DNA of 64,000 nucleotides from Streptomyces pyxinicus (GTDB taxonomy: Bacteria; Actinomycetota; Actinomycetes; Streptomycetales; Streptomycetaceae), in assembly GCF_024753135.1 (NCBI RefSeq), contig NZ_JANUGP010000020.1:1-64000 (forward strand), written 5' to 3'. Below, piece after piece: positions 50,390 to 58,882 of this stretch. The notes below the pieces were generated by a model that did no database searches, was not told the DNA's origin, and saw only the letters and a list, made by a program, of their open reading frames with translations. A program made the position numbers and the translations under genes. How positions within the stretch are numbered: the stretch's first letter is position 1; the number at the start of each line of letters is the position of its first letter.

Positions 50390-51711
50390 CCTCGTACGGC
50401 CGCCGCCGGGCCGGGCTGAGCCGCCGTACCGTCGCGCTCGCCCTCCCCTCCGCGCTGCTGGGCTGTGCCGCGCCGCACCGGGGTACCGGGCGGCCCGGGG
50501 ACTCGGTCGTCCTCACCCTGCTCTCCCACTACGCGAGCGGCGCGCTGCGGACGGCGCTCCAGGGGCCGGTGGACGAGTGGAACGCCACGCACGACCGGGT
50601 CAAGGTGCGCACGACGGCCGTGGAGTTCTCGGACCTGCTGACCACCTTCATGGTCCGGCAGGCGGCGGGCCGGGGCGCCGACATCCTCCAGCCGTACTGC
50701 CTGTGGACCGGCCAGCTCGTGCGGGCCGGCGTCCTGCGGCCGGCCCCCTCCGGGCACGCCGGGGAGATCAGGCGCGGCTACGGCACGGCGGCGGCCGGCT
50801 CCGCGTCGTTCGGCGGCCGGGTCTACGGCTATCCCACCGAGGCGCAGACCTACGCGCTCTACTACAACCGGCGGCTGCTGCGGGAGGCCGGTGTCGGCAC
50901 CCCGCCGCGCACCTGGCGCGAGCTGGAGGAGACGGCCCGCCGCACCACCCGACGGGACCGGTACGGCAACTCCCTGGTGCAGGGCTTCGGACTGTCGACG
51001 TACGACGACTCCACCACGGTCGGCCTGACCCTCGCCCTGCTGAGCGCCGCCGGCGGGAGATTCGTCACGGCGGACGGCAGGAGCACCGCCCTCGACTCAC
51101 CGGCCGGCCGGGCGGTGCTGGGCCTCCAGCGGCGGCTGGTGGACGCGGGGGCGAGCGACCCCGGCGTCAACGTCTACCAGGCGTTCCCGTCCGGGCAGGT
51201 GGCCATGGTGGTCGGCGCGGGCTGGTGGACCGACAGCCTGAAGTCGGTGATGGGCGCGGCCTACCGGGACGTGGGCGTGGCACCGCTGCCGGTCCCGGAG
51301 CCGGGCGACCGTCCGGCCACACTCGCCACCGGTTTCCTGCTCGGCGTCAACACGGCCTGCGAACACCCGGCCGAGGCCTGGGAGTTCCTGCGCTGGCTCA
51401 ACGCGGAGAAGGTGCCGGTGCGGGACGCGAGGGTGACCCGGATGAGCGCGCTCCAGGTGTCGGTGGGCTCGCTGACCGGCCGCGCCGACGACATGCGGGC
51501 ACTGCTCGGCAGGGGCGGCGATCCGAACCTGCGCCCGTTCCTCGACGCGCTGGCGTACGCGGTGCCGGAGCCGAACGGGCCGGGCGCGCAACAGGCCAAG
51601 TCGCTGCTGCGCAAGAACATCGAGGCGCTGTGGACCGGTCAGCAGTCGGTGGCGGAGTCGCTGCGCGCGGTCCGCCGCCAGGTCGACCAGGAGGTGGCGC
51701 GCTCGTGGTGA
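50386..51711 (+). CDS. sugar ABC transporter substrate-binding lipoprotein
   Basis: The protein has 441 residues. A twin-arginine-like start (LSRRTVALALPS) leads to a lipobox (ALLGCAAP). The mature part is a family 1 solute-binding protein with VKVRTTAVEFSDLL, ADILQPYCLW, GYPTEAQTYALYYNRRLL and AWEFLRWLN. Such proteins bind mono- or oligosaccharides for CUT1 importers. With NamZ as first gene, a MurNAc-containing sugar is the likely ligand. The start overlaps the GNAT stop and the stop overlaps the first permease start. Confidence 0.9.
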   Translation: MTSYGRRRAGLSRRTVALALPSALLGCAAPHRGTGRPGDSVVLTLLSHYASGALRTALQGPVDEWNATHDRVKVRTTAVEFSDLLTTFMVRQAAGRGADILQPYCLWTGQLVRAGVLRPAPSGHAGEIRRGYGTAAAGSASFGGRVYGYPTEAQTYALYYNRRLLREAGVGTPPRTWRELEETARRTTRRDRYGNSLVQGFGLSTYDDSTTVGLTLALLSAAGGRFVTADGRSTALDSPAGRAVLGLQRRLVDAGASDPGVNVYQAFPSGQVAMVVGAGWWTDSLKSVMGAAYRDVGVAPLPVPEPGDRPATLATGFLLGVNTACEHPAEAWEFLRWLNAEKVPVRDARVTRMSALQVSVGSLTGRADDMRALLGRGGDPNLRPFLDALAYAVPEPNGPGAQQAKSLLRKNIEALWTGQQSVAESLRAVRRQVDQEVARSW

Positions 51712-52664
51712 ACACCCTGGCACCCAAGGCGCCCGCACCACGGCCGCTCGGTCGGCGGCCCGCCTCCCCCGCCGTCGAGGGGCGCGCCCGGCACCGCCGC
51801 CAGAGCGTGGTCGCCTACCTCTTCCTCACACCCGCACTGCTGTTCTTCGCCGTCTTCCTGATCCTGCCGCTCGGCTTCGCACTGCTGCTGTCGCTGTCCC
51901 GCTGGACCGGGTTCGACCTGGGCGACATCGACCCGGTGGGCCTGGACAACTTCGCGGCCCTGTTCGCGGACGGCGCCACGTTCCTGACGCCGGTCCTGAC
52001 CAACACGCTGCTGTTCGCGCTGGGCACCGTGGCGCTCGCGCTCGCCGGTTCCGTACTCGTGGCGACCTGCGTCGACAGGCTCCGCTTCCAGGGGCTCTGG
52101 CGCACCCTCTACTTCCTGCCGATCGTCACCACGGTGGTGGCCGTCGGCAACGTGTGGAAGTACATGTACGAGCCGGGCGGCCTGGTCAACGGCGTGCTCA
52201 ACGCCCTCGGGTTCGGCTCGGTGGCGTTCCTCGCGGACCCGGACACCGCGCTGCCCTCCGTCATCGTCGTCCATGCCTGGGCGTCGCTGGGCTCGGCGAT
52301 CCTGATCCTGACCGCCGGACTGAAGTCCATCCCCGAGTCGTACTACGAGGCCGCCGCGCTGGACGGCGCCGGCCCCGCCACCGTCTTCCGGAAGATCACC
52401 CTGCCGCTGCTGCGCCCGTCGCTGCTGTTCGTGTGCGTCACCCAGTTCCTCACCGGTCTCCAGTCGTTCGCGCTGATCAGCGTGATGACCAAGGGCGGTC
52501 CGGGAGACGCGACCGCCGTGGCGGCCCTGGAGATGTACCGCCGGGCCTTCAGCTACGGCGACTGGGGCACCGCGAGCGCCGCCGCCTTCGTGCTGTTCGC
52601 GGTGGTCCTCGCGGTCACCCTGGCGCAGTTGTGGCTGTTCCGCCGGAAAGGGGAGGACGCGTGA
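51708..52664 (+). CDS. sugar ABC transporter permease (MalF-like)
   Basis: About 318 residues and six predicted helices after a basic, Pro-rich N-terminus. The ATPase-contact loop is YYEAAALDGAGPATVFRKITLP, typical of CUT1 inner-membrane subunits. GTG 51708 gives a 4-bp overlap with the upstream stop; GTG 51705 is equally possible and adds one residue. It forms the channel with the next gene product. Confidence 0.9.
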   Translation: MNTLAPKAPAPRPLGRRPASPAVEGRARHRRQSVVAYLFLTPALLFFAVFLILPLGFALLLSLSRWTGFDLGDIDPVGLDNFAALFADGATFLTPVLTNTLLFALGTVALALAGSVLVATCVDRLRFQGLWRTLYFLPIVTTVVAVGNVWKYMYEPGGLVNGVLNALGFGSVAFLADPDTALPSVIVVHAWASLGSAILILTAGLKSIPESYYEAAALDGAGPATVFRKITLPLLRPSLLFVCVTQFLTGLQSFALISVMTKGGPGDATAVAALEMYRRAFSYGDWGTASAAAFVLFAVVLAVTLAQLWLFRRKGEDA

Positions 52665-53533
52665 TGGGTCGCGGGCGTTTCCCGTTCTGGGCCTACCTGG
52701 TGGTGGCCACCGGGGCCGTGCTCACGGTGGTGCCCTTCCTGGACATGGTGATGACGTCCTTCAAGGGCCCCGGCGAGTCCGGCACGCTGCCGTACCACTT
52801 CCTGCCAAAGACATTCGACCTGTCCAACTACCAGGCCGCTGTCCGGCAGTTGAACCTACCCGTACTGTTCCGCAACAGTGTCGTGGCGACCGCCGTGATC
52901 ACCGGCTCGGTGCTGCTGACGTCGTCGCTCGCGGGCTACGCCCTGGCCAAACTACGCTTCCCAGGACGGCAGTTCGTCTTCCGCCTGGTGCTGTCCACGA
53001 TGATGTTCCCCCCGTTCCTCTTCTTCATCCCGCACTTCCTGATCCTGGTGCACTGGCCGCTGGCGGGCGGCAACGACCTCCTCGGACGGGGCGGAGCGGG
53101 CCTGACCGTGAGCATCGCGGCGCTGGCCGTGCCGTTCCTCGTCAACGGCTTCGGCATCTTCCTCACCCGCCAGTTCATGCTCGGCATCCCGGACGAGGTG
53201 CTGGAGGCCGCCCGCATCGACGGGGCCGGCGAGTTCACCGTCTGGTGGCGCATCGTCGTCCCCCAGACCCGCCCGCTGCTGGTCACCCTCGGCCTGCTGA
53301 CCTTCGTGGACGCCTGGAACGAGTACATCTGGGCCCTGCTGGTCTCGACCGCCAACCCGGACGTGATGACACTCCCGGTCGGCATCCAACTCCTCCAGGA
53401 CCACGTCGACCCCGCCCGCACCATGCCGATCGTCATGGCCGGCCTGGTCCTGAGCGTCCTGCCGGTGCTGGCCCTGTTCCTGCTGCTCCAGAAGCACTAC
53501 ATCCGGGGCGTGATGCTGAGCGGGCTGAAGTAG
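52664..53533 (+). CDS. sugar ABC transporter permease (MalG-like)
   Basis: This 289-residue membrane protein has six helices and the EAA loop LEAARIDGAGEFTVWWRIVVPQTRPLL. ATG 52664 overlaps the preceding TGA by one base, with GGGGAGG 7 nt upstream. No ATPase gene follows. Streptomyces CUT1 importers commonly share the ATPase MsiK, so this is expected rather than a defect. It is the last intact gene of the NamZ operon. Confidence 0.9.
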   Translation: MGRGRFPFWAYLVVATGAVLTVVPFLDMVMTSFKGPGESGTLPYHFLPKTFDLSNYQAAVRQLNLPVLFRNSVVATAVITGSVLLTSSLAGYALAKLRFPGRQFVFRLVLSTMMFPPFLFFIPHFLILVHWPLAGGNDLLGRGGAGLTVSIAALAVPFLVNGFGIFLTRQFMLGIPDEVLEAARIDGAGEFTVWWRIVVPQTRPLLVTLGLLTFVDAWNEYIWALLVSTANPDVMTLPVGIQLLQDHVDPARTMPIVMAGLVLSVLPVLALFLLLQKHYIRGVMLSGLK

Positions 53534-53539
53534 GACACC

Positions 53540-54221
53540 GGCGATCACCTCGCGGCCGGGGCGCAGGTCCTGCGCAGCCGCCGAGCCACCCTGCCCCCCG
53601 AGGAGATCGGGCTGCCGCAGTTCGCGGAGCGCCGCCGGGTGCCCCGTGGCGGCCGGCCTGAGCGTCACGCTCTAGACGCGGCTGGAGCAGGGCCGTACGA
53701 ACCAGGTGTCCCACACGGACCTCCCCCGACCGGACCCGACCGGCTCCCGCCGCACCCAGCCCCAGGGCGTCCGCCAGCCCATCGACACCTTCACGAACAC
53801 CCCGGCACTGGTCCTGGACCGCCGCAACGACATCCTCGCCTGGAACCCCAGGGGCCACCTCCTGCTGGCCATGCACCTGGCCCCGGGCGCCCCCGAACAC
53901 CCGGCGCCCCGCCCGAACCTGACCCGGATGCTCTTCCTGGACGACCGCACCCGCGACCTCTACCCGCACTGGCAGGACGAGGCCCGGCTCGCGATGGCAT
54001 CCCTCCGCCTGGCCACCGGCTACCACCCACACGACAAGCGGCTGGCCGAGCGGACCGGCGAACTCACTATGAACAACGAGAGCCTCCTGCACCCGGACGC
54101 CTCCGACCCTCGTGTGATCGCATACTCGGCCCGCTTCGGCGCCGGCTCCGAGGCGGTCCTGCGCCTGCTCGCGGCCACCCTCCGGGTACCGGACACGGGT
54201 ATCGCGACGTCCGTCGACTGA
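53540..54221 (+). pseudogene. decayed XRE/MmyB-type regulator
   Basis: The first part reads LRSRRATLPPEEIGLPQFAERRRVP in one frame. It then jumps frame with loss of the expected LRREELA segment and continues LSVTL, a TAG stop where Tyr is usual, then TRLEQGR. The following 170 codons read as the MmyB-like ligand domain (ALVLDRRNDILAWNPRGHLLL, RMLFLDDRTRDLYPHWQDEARL) with a divergent end. The helix-turn-helix is therefore broken by a frameshift or deletion and a nonsense codon, and the product is unlikely to work. Intact relatives are common DNA-binding regulators beside short-chain dehydrogenase genes. Confidence 0.75.
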
Positions 54222-54228
54222 GGCCGAG

Positions 54229-54381
54229 AAGCGTTGCCTGGCTCAGGTCGGCACACTGGACGGCGAACGCTGGAGATACGCGTACGGTGGGTCACAACCG
54301 GGAAAAGGATATGTTTTGATCACCGTCGACCACGCCACCGAAGTGATTACGGCCTTCCCGAGAAGCAGGAACCGGAACTGA
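54229..54381 (+). pseudogene. possible C-terminal remnant of a polymorphic toxin
   Basis: The frame reads VGTLDGERWRYAYGGS, then GYVLITVDHATEVITAFPRS and stops at 54379-54381. It has no start codon or ribosome binding site. The closing beta-strand pattern (VLITVD...EVITAFP) resembles the ends of small RNase-type toxin domains, but the fragment is too short for a firm family assignment. The rest of the 310-bp gap to 54531 has no supported gene and is less GC-biased than its surroundings. Confidence 0.35.
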
Positions 54382-54531
54382 TGGACAAGGTCGCCTGCGC
54401 TGACCGGGGATCCCGCAAAGGACTGGGAGATCATCACTCCGTGCGGCTGAGAAGGCAGAGGGTGTCGACTCGAAGGCCGAAGCCGGATCACGGCCTTCTC
54501 TTCGACAAGTAAAGCAAAAGGGACAGACCCC

Positions 54532-54825
54532 GTGATCACTGTGCGGTTCACCGTACGGGCCGGCCAAGGCGGCGCCGGTGGGTTCGGTCTGGGTGACATG
54601 GCCGTCTCCGGGAACCTCGGCACAGCCGACTCGGCCGGGCACGTCCCGCACCAGGGCATGATGACCTACCTGTCCGTCGTCCAGCTGCTCGTACGACGGG
54701 ACGACGACGGCCTGTCGGTCGCCGGCAAGGGCGGGGGCGTCGCTCGGACGGAAGACCCGGTCGCATCCGACTGGGAAGCCGCCCTCGCCGTGTTCCGTCC
54801 CCTTGTATCGGGCCCTAAGACGTGA
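54532..54825 (+). CDS. small hypothetical protein
   Basis: The 97-residue protein starts at GTG 54532 with AAAAGGGA about 8 nt upstream. It begins with beta-like residues (ITVRFTVRAGQGGAGGFGLGDMAV), has MMTYLSVVQLLVRRDD in the middle and ends in a short helix. I do not recognise the family. Its 4-bp overlap with the next gene and its position after a toxin-like fragment would fit an immunity or accessory protein, which is only a guess. Confidence 0.55.
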   Translation: MITVRFTVRAGQGGAGGFGLGDMAVSGNLGTADSAGHVPHQGMMTYLSVVQLLVRRDDDGLSVAGKGGGVARTEDPVASDWEAALAVFRPLVSGPKT

Positions 54826-55292
54826 GGGCCGGGTGCCGGGATGATGAGCCCGGGTACCGTCCGGAACACTTCGTCGCAGACGGAGCACTACGGGACGTCT
54901 GCGTCCTCGACACCACGATCGACGACTGGCGGCACATGTTCGCCGGGCTGGGCGCGGTCCCGTGGCGCCATGTCCTGACCTGGACCCTCTCCGATGTGGC
55001 GGAGGACGGCGCTCTGGACGCCGCTGCCGTGTGGTCCCGGCTCGAAGGTGATCCGGAGGAGTCGGCGAACCTGGCCATCGACGTCGACGGCGTGTGGTTC
55101 ACCTGCTACTTCTTCGACATCGAAGAGATCGAATTCACCTTCGATCCCTCCGACGTGATCGACGCGACGTCCTTCGCACCCGTGCGCGCCTTCGTGACCT
55201 GGCTGGGCAGGGCGACGGGCAGAGAGGTCATCGTGACGATGGAGGGCACCGATCACGCCGCCATGCCTGCCCTGATCCGGTGGCGGCCGTGA
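54822..55292 (+). CDS. small acidic hypothetical protein
   Basis: The 156-residue acidic protein starts at GTG 54822, overlapping the previous TGA, with no site of its own, so it is probably translationally coupled. Features are VCVLDTTIDDWRHMFAGLG, AVWSRLEGDPEESANLAIDVDGVWFTCYFFDIEEIEFTF and FVTWLGRATGREVIVTME, suggesting an alpha/beta fold like many immunity or SMI1/Imm-type proteins. The family is not identified. Confidence 0.6.
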   Translation: MRAGCRDDEPGYRPEHFVADGALRDVCVLDTTIDDWRHMFAGLGAVPWRHVLTWTLSDVAEDGALDAAAVWSRLEGDPEESANLAIDVDGVWFTCYFFDIEEIEFTFDPSDVIDATSFAPVRAFVTWLGRATGREVIVTMEGTDHAAMPALIRWRP

Positions 55293-55346
55293 GGCTTGCC
55301 GTGGTGTCCCGCAAGGCCCTGTGACCAGGATCGGTACTTCGCACTG

Positions 55347-56546
55347 CTACAACCCCGCGATCCTGTTCCACCGCCTCGCGAACTCCACCCGCTCCGCAGA
55401 CGTGATGTCCCGCGCGATGGCGAGGCGTTCGCGCATCGTGGAGTCGGGGAAGATCAGGGGGTTGTCGGCGAGGGCGGCGGTGTCCTTGTCCTTGGAGGCG
55501 GACAGGACCTCGCGGGCCGCGGGGACGGGGCAGACGTAGTTGACCCAGGTGGCCAGTTCGGCGGCGACGTGCGGGTCGTAGTAGTAGTCGATCAGCCGCT
55601 CGGCGTTGGTCTTGTGGGCGGCGCGGTCGGGGATCATCAGGGAGTCCGACCACAGCTCGGCGCCCTCCTCGGGGACGACGAAGCGGATGTCGGGGTTGTC
55701 GGCCTGGAGCTGGATGACGTCGCCGGAGTAGGCCTGGCAGGCCAGGACGTCGCCGCTGACCAGGTCCTTGGTGTAGTCGTTGCCGGTGAAGCGGCGGATC
55801 TGGCCGCGGCGGACCTGCCGTTCGACCTCGTCGCAGACGTCGTGGAAGTCGTCGGCGGTCCACTTGGTGATGTCCACGCCGTTGCCCTGCATCAAGAGCG
55901 CGAAGGACTCGTCCAGGCCGGACAGGAGGGTGACGCGGCCCTTGAGGTCAGGAGCCCAGAGGTCCTTCACGTGCCGGATCTCGCGGCCCAGCTTCCGGCG
56001 GTCGTAGGCGATGCCGGTGATGCCCGACTGCCAGGGCACGGTGTGCAGCCGGCCCTTGTCGAAGGCGGGCGAGCGCAGCAGCGGGTCCAGGTACTTCGCC
56101 ACGTTCGGCTGGTGGGCGCGGTCCATCCTCTGCACCCAGCCCAGCCGGACGAACCGGGCGCACATCCAGTCACTGATGACGATGAGGTCCCGGCCGGTCG
56201 ACTGGTGGTTCATCAGCGCGGGGCTGATCTTGCCGAAGAACTCGTCGTTGTCGTTGATCTCCTCGACGTACTCGACGGAGATGCCGGTGCGCTTCTGGAA
56301 GGCCTCCAGGGTGGGCCGCCGGCTGGGGTCGTCGTCGGCGGTGTCGATGTACAGCGGCCAGTTCGCCCAGGTCAGCTTCCGGTCGGCCGCGGACCTGTCG
56401 GCCACGGCCCGGTCGCCGGGACGGACGTAGGCGGCGGGCACCCCGCAGCCGGCCAGGGCGCCGAGCGCGGCGGTGCCGCCCAGCGCGCGGAGCAGGGAGC
56501 GGCGGGACAGGGCACGGGAGTGGGCACGGGAGGAGGTCTGGGGCAC
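55347..56546 (-). CDS. second polyamine-binding lipoprotein (PotD-like)
   Basis: The protein has 399 residues and is paralogous to potD at 17704. A twin-arginine signal (LSRRSLLRALGG) and lipobox (LGALAGCG) are followed by LTWANWPLYID, GISVEYVEEINDNDEFFGK, TGRDLIVISDWM and RRFTGNDYTKDL. It should bind putrescine, spermidine or a related amine. No permease or ATPase accompanies it, so it may feed the PotABC of the first operon or be solitary. GTG 56546 was chosen to give a normal signal peptide; the ribosome binding site is weak. A strong terminator separates it from the ALDH upstream. Confidence 0.88.
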   Translation of the reverse strand: MPQTSSRAHSRALSRRSLLRALGGTAALGALAGCGVPAAYVRPGDRAVADRSAADRKLTWANWPLYIDTADDDPSRRPTLEAFQKRTGISVEYVEEINDNDEFFGKISPALMNHQSTGRDLIVISDWMCARFVRLGWVQRMDRAHQPNVAKYLDPLLRSPAFDKGRLHTVPWQSGITGIAYDRRKLGREIRHVKDLWAPDLKGRVTLLSGLDESFALLMQGNGVDITKWTADDFHDVCDEVERQVRRGQIRRFTGNDYTKDLVSGDVLACQAYSGDVIQLQADNPDIRFVVPEEGAELWSDSLMIPDRAAHKTNAERLIDYYYDPHVAAELATWVNYVCPVPAAREVLSASKDKDTAALADNPLIFPDSTMRERLAIARDITSAERVEFARRWNRIAGL

Positions 56547-56654
56547 CCCCGCAGGATGCCGCGCGGGCCCTCGGCCGCACAATCGACGCTGCGTCGAGCC
56601 CACCGGGAGGGACCCGACACCTTGTCGATCAGGGGGCACCGCCAGGGAAGCGCG

Positions 56655-56693
56655 ACGGCCCCCGGGCGGGGAGGTGTCCCGCCCGGGGGCCGT
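56655..56693 (-). terminator. terminator of the third aldehyde dehydrogenase
   Basis: ACGGCCCCCGGGCGGG pairs perfectly over 16 bp with 56678-56693 around a 7-nt loop. It begins 25 nt after the ALDH stop and isolates the downstream PotD-like gene. Confidence 0.85.
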
Positions 56694-56717
56694 ACCCGTG
56701 AAGGGTCGCCGGTCCGC

Positions 56718-58154
56718 TCAGTCCAGCGACGTCATCACGTGCTTGATCCGCGTGTAGTCCTCGAACCCGTACGCCGACAGGTCCTTGCCGTAGCCGGACT
56801 TCTTGAAGCCGCCGTGGGGCATCTCGGCGACCAGCGGGATGTGGGTGTTGATCCACACGCAGCCGAAGTCGAGCTTCTTGGACATGCGCATGGCGCGGCC
56901 GTGGTCCTTGGTCCACACCGAGGAGGCGAGGGCGTACTCGACGCCGTTGGCCCACTCGACGGCCTGGTCCTCGTCGCCGAAGGACTGGACGGTGATGACC
57001 GGGCCGAAGACCTCGTTCTGGATGATCTCGTCGTCCTGCTTGAGGCCGGAGACGACGGTCGGGGCGTAGAAGTAGCCCTTGTCGCCGACCCGCTGACCGC
57101 CGGCCTCCACCTTGGCGTGCGCCGGGAGGCGGTCGATGAAGCCGGCGACCTGCTTCAGCTGGTTGGGATTGTTGAGGGGGCCGTAGAGCACGTCCTCGTC
57201 GTCCGGCTGCCCGGTCTTCGTCTCGGCGGCGGCCTTGGCGAGCGCGGCCACGAACTCGTCGTGGATGCCCTCCTGGACGAGGACGCGGGTGGCGGCCGTA
57301 CAGTCCTGGCCGGCGTTGAAGAAGCCCGCCACCGAGATGCCCTCGACGGCCTTGTCGATGTCGGTGTCGTCGAAGACGACGACCGGCGCCTTGCCGCCCA
57401 GCTCCAGGTGGACGCGCTTGACGTCCTTGGAGGCGGACTCGGCGACCGAGATGCCCGCGCGCACGGAGCCGGTGATGGAGGCCATCGCCGGGGTCGGGTG
57501 CTCGACCATCGCGCGGCCGGTGTCGCGGTCGCCGCAGACGACGTTGAAGACGCCCTTGGGCAGGATCGAGCCGAGGATCTCGGCGATCAGCACCGTGGAG
57601 GCGGGGGTGGTGTCGGACGGCTTGAGCACGACCGTGTTGCCGGCGGCGATCGCCGGGGCGAACTTCCACACGGCCATCATCATCGGGTAGTTCCAGGGGG
57701 CGACCTGGGCGCAGACGCCGACCGGCTCCCGGCGGATGATCGAGGTGAGCCCGTCCATGTACTCGCCGGCCGAGCGGCCCTCCAGCAGCCGCGCCGCGCC
57801 CGCGAAGAAGCGGATCTGGTCGACCATCGGCGGGATCTCCTCGGAGCGGGTGAGCCCGACGGGCTTGCCCGTGTTCTCCACCTCGGCCGCGATCAGGTCC
57901 TCGGCGCGCTCCTCGAACGCGTCGGCGATCTTCAGGAGGGCCTTCTGCCGCTCGGCCGGGGTGGTGTCGCGCCAGGCCGGGAAGGCGCGCGCGGCGGCCT
58001 CCATGGCGGCGTCGACGTCCGCCTGTCCGGACAGTGGCGCGGTCGCGTACGCCTCACCCGTCGCGGGGTTGACCACCTCGGTGGTCCGTCCGTCGGCGGC
58101 GTCCCGGAACTCACCGTCGATGTAGTTGCGCAGACGACGCAGCTCGGTGCTCAC
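56718..58154 (-). CDS. gamma-aminobutyraldehyde dehydrogenase-like
   Basis: The 478-residue ALDH has catalytic Cys285 in NAGQDCTAATR, base Glu in HLELGGKAPVV, APWNYPMMMAVWK, and ITGSVRAGISVAES. The last replaces the usual G-S-T-x-x-G and is typical of PatD/YdcW-type gamma-aminobutyraldehyde dehydrogenases. It would convert 4-aminobutanal from putrescine transamination into GABA. GTG 58154 has AGGAGG 6 nt upstream. It is divergent from the Lrp/AsnC regulator and class III aminotransferase, which fits a putrescine-to-GABA unit. Confidence 0.9.
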   Translation of the reverse strand: MSTELRRLRNYIDGEFRDAADGRTTEVVNPATGEAYATAPLSGQADVDAAMEAAARAFPAWRDTTPAERQKALLKIADAFEERAEDLIAAEVENTGKPVGLTRSEEIPPMVDQIRFFAGAARLLEGRSAGEYMDGLTSIIRREPVGVCAQVAPWNYPMMMAVWKFAPAIAAGNTVVLKPSDTTPASTVLIAEILGSILPKGVFNVVCGDRDTGRAMVEHPTPAMASITGSVRAGISVAESASKDVKRVHLELGGKAPVVVFDDTDIDKAVEGISVAGFFNAGQDCTAATRVLVQEGIHDEFVAALAKAAAETKTGQPDDEDVLYGPLNNPNQLKQVAGFIDRLPAHAKVEAGGQRVGDKGYFYAPTVVSGLKQDDEIIQNEVFGPVITVQSFGDEDQAVEWANGVEYALASSVWTKDHGRAMRMSKKLDFGCVWINTHIPLVAEMPHGGFKKSGYGKDLSAYGFEDYTRIKHVMTSLD

Positions 58155-58286
58155 TGCCGGCCTCCTGATCTGGTTCGAGGGTTCGTGCTGTGCGGCCCGC
58201 CCAGCCGTTCGGCTGTCCGCGGGCTGAGACACCCCACCCTAGTCGGCGCGCCCACGTTTTCAACACCCCCGGCCCGGCCACTTCTG

Positions 58287-58305
58287 CGAAATCCGCAAGG
58301 TTTCG
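58287..58305. promoter_or_regulatory. possible Lrp/AsnC operator
   Basis: CGAAA (58287-58291) and TTTCG (58301-58305) form a short inverted repeat in the divergent region; another CGAAA follows at 58341. Lrp/AsnC regulators often bind such imperfect AT-richer repeats. Evidence is weak. Confidence 0.35.
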
Positions 58306-58373
58306 ACTCCCAGACAACGAATTTCATCGATCGGGCCTTGCGAAACTGTCGAGACGTCGTGCACAGTGTCGTC

Positions 58374-58880
58374 GTGGCCAGTCGAAGCGCAGACCAGAGG
58401 GACTCGTCCCGCGAGCCCAGGAACGGCAACAGCCCCCAGCTGGACGCCGTCTCCCTCGCCATCATCCAGCAGCTCCAGGAGGACGGCCGCCGGCCGTACG
58501 CCGCGATCGGCAAGGCCGTCGGTCTGTCCGAGGCGGCCGTGCGCCAGCGCGTCCAGAAGCTGCTGGACCAGGGCGTGATGCAGATCGTCGCCGTCACGGA
58601 CCCGCTCACCGTGGGCTTCCGCCGGCAGGCGATGGTCGGGATCAACGTCGAGGGCGACGTCGAGTCCATCGCGGACGCGCTGACTGACATGTCGGAAGTC
58701 GAGTACGTGGTGATGGCCGCGGGCTCGTTCGACATCCTCGCCGAGATCGTCTGCGAGGACGACGACCACCTGCTGGGCGTCATCAACAAACGCATCCGGG
58801 CGCTGCCCGGCGTGCGCTCCACCGAGAGCTTCGTCTATCTGAAGCTCAAGAAGCAGACCTACATGTGGGGAACCCGATAA
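58374..58880 (+). CDS. Lrp/AsnC-family regulator
   Basis: The protein has 168 residues. The N-terminal winged helix (LDAVSLAIIQQLQEDGRRPYAAIGKAVGLSEAAVRQRVQKLLDQG) is followed by a RAM effector domain (MVGINVEGDVESIADAL, YVVMAAGSFDILAEIVCED). It begins GTG 58374; an in-frame GTG 58359 is possible, and neither has a clear site. It ends 2 nt before the aminotransferase start, so the two form an operon. It probably controls that gene and the divergent ALDH in response to an amino acid or amine. Confidence 0.88.
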   Translation: MASRSADQRDSSREPRNGNSPQLDAVSLAIIQQLQEDGRRPYAAIGKAVGLSEAAVRQRVQKLLDQGVMQIVAVTDPLTVGFRRQAMVGINVEGDVESIADALTDMSEVEYVVMAAGSFDILAEIVCEDDDHLLGVINKRIRALPGVRSTESFVYLKLKKQTYMWGTR

Positions 58881-58882
58881 CC

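Noticed and set aside
55296..58880. Plus-strand frame of about 1190 codons ending in the Lrp/AsnC gene
   Set aside because: Only the last 168 codons are protein-like. The rest is antisense to PotD and the aldehyde dehydrogenase.
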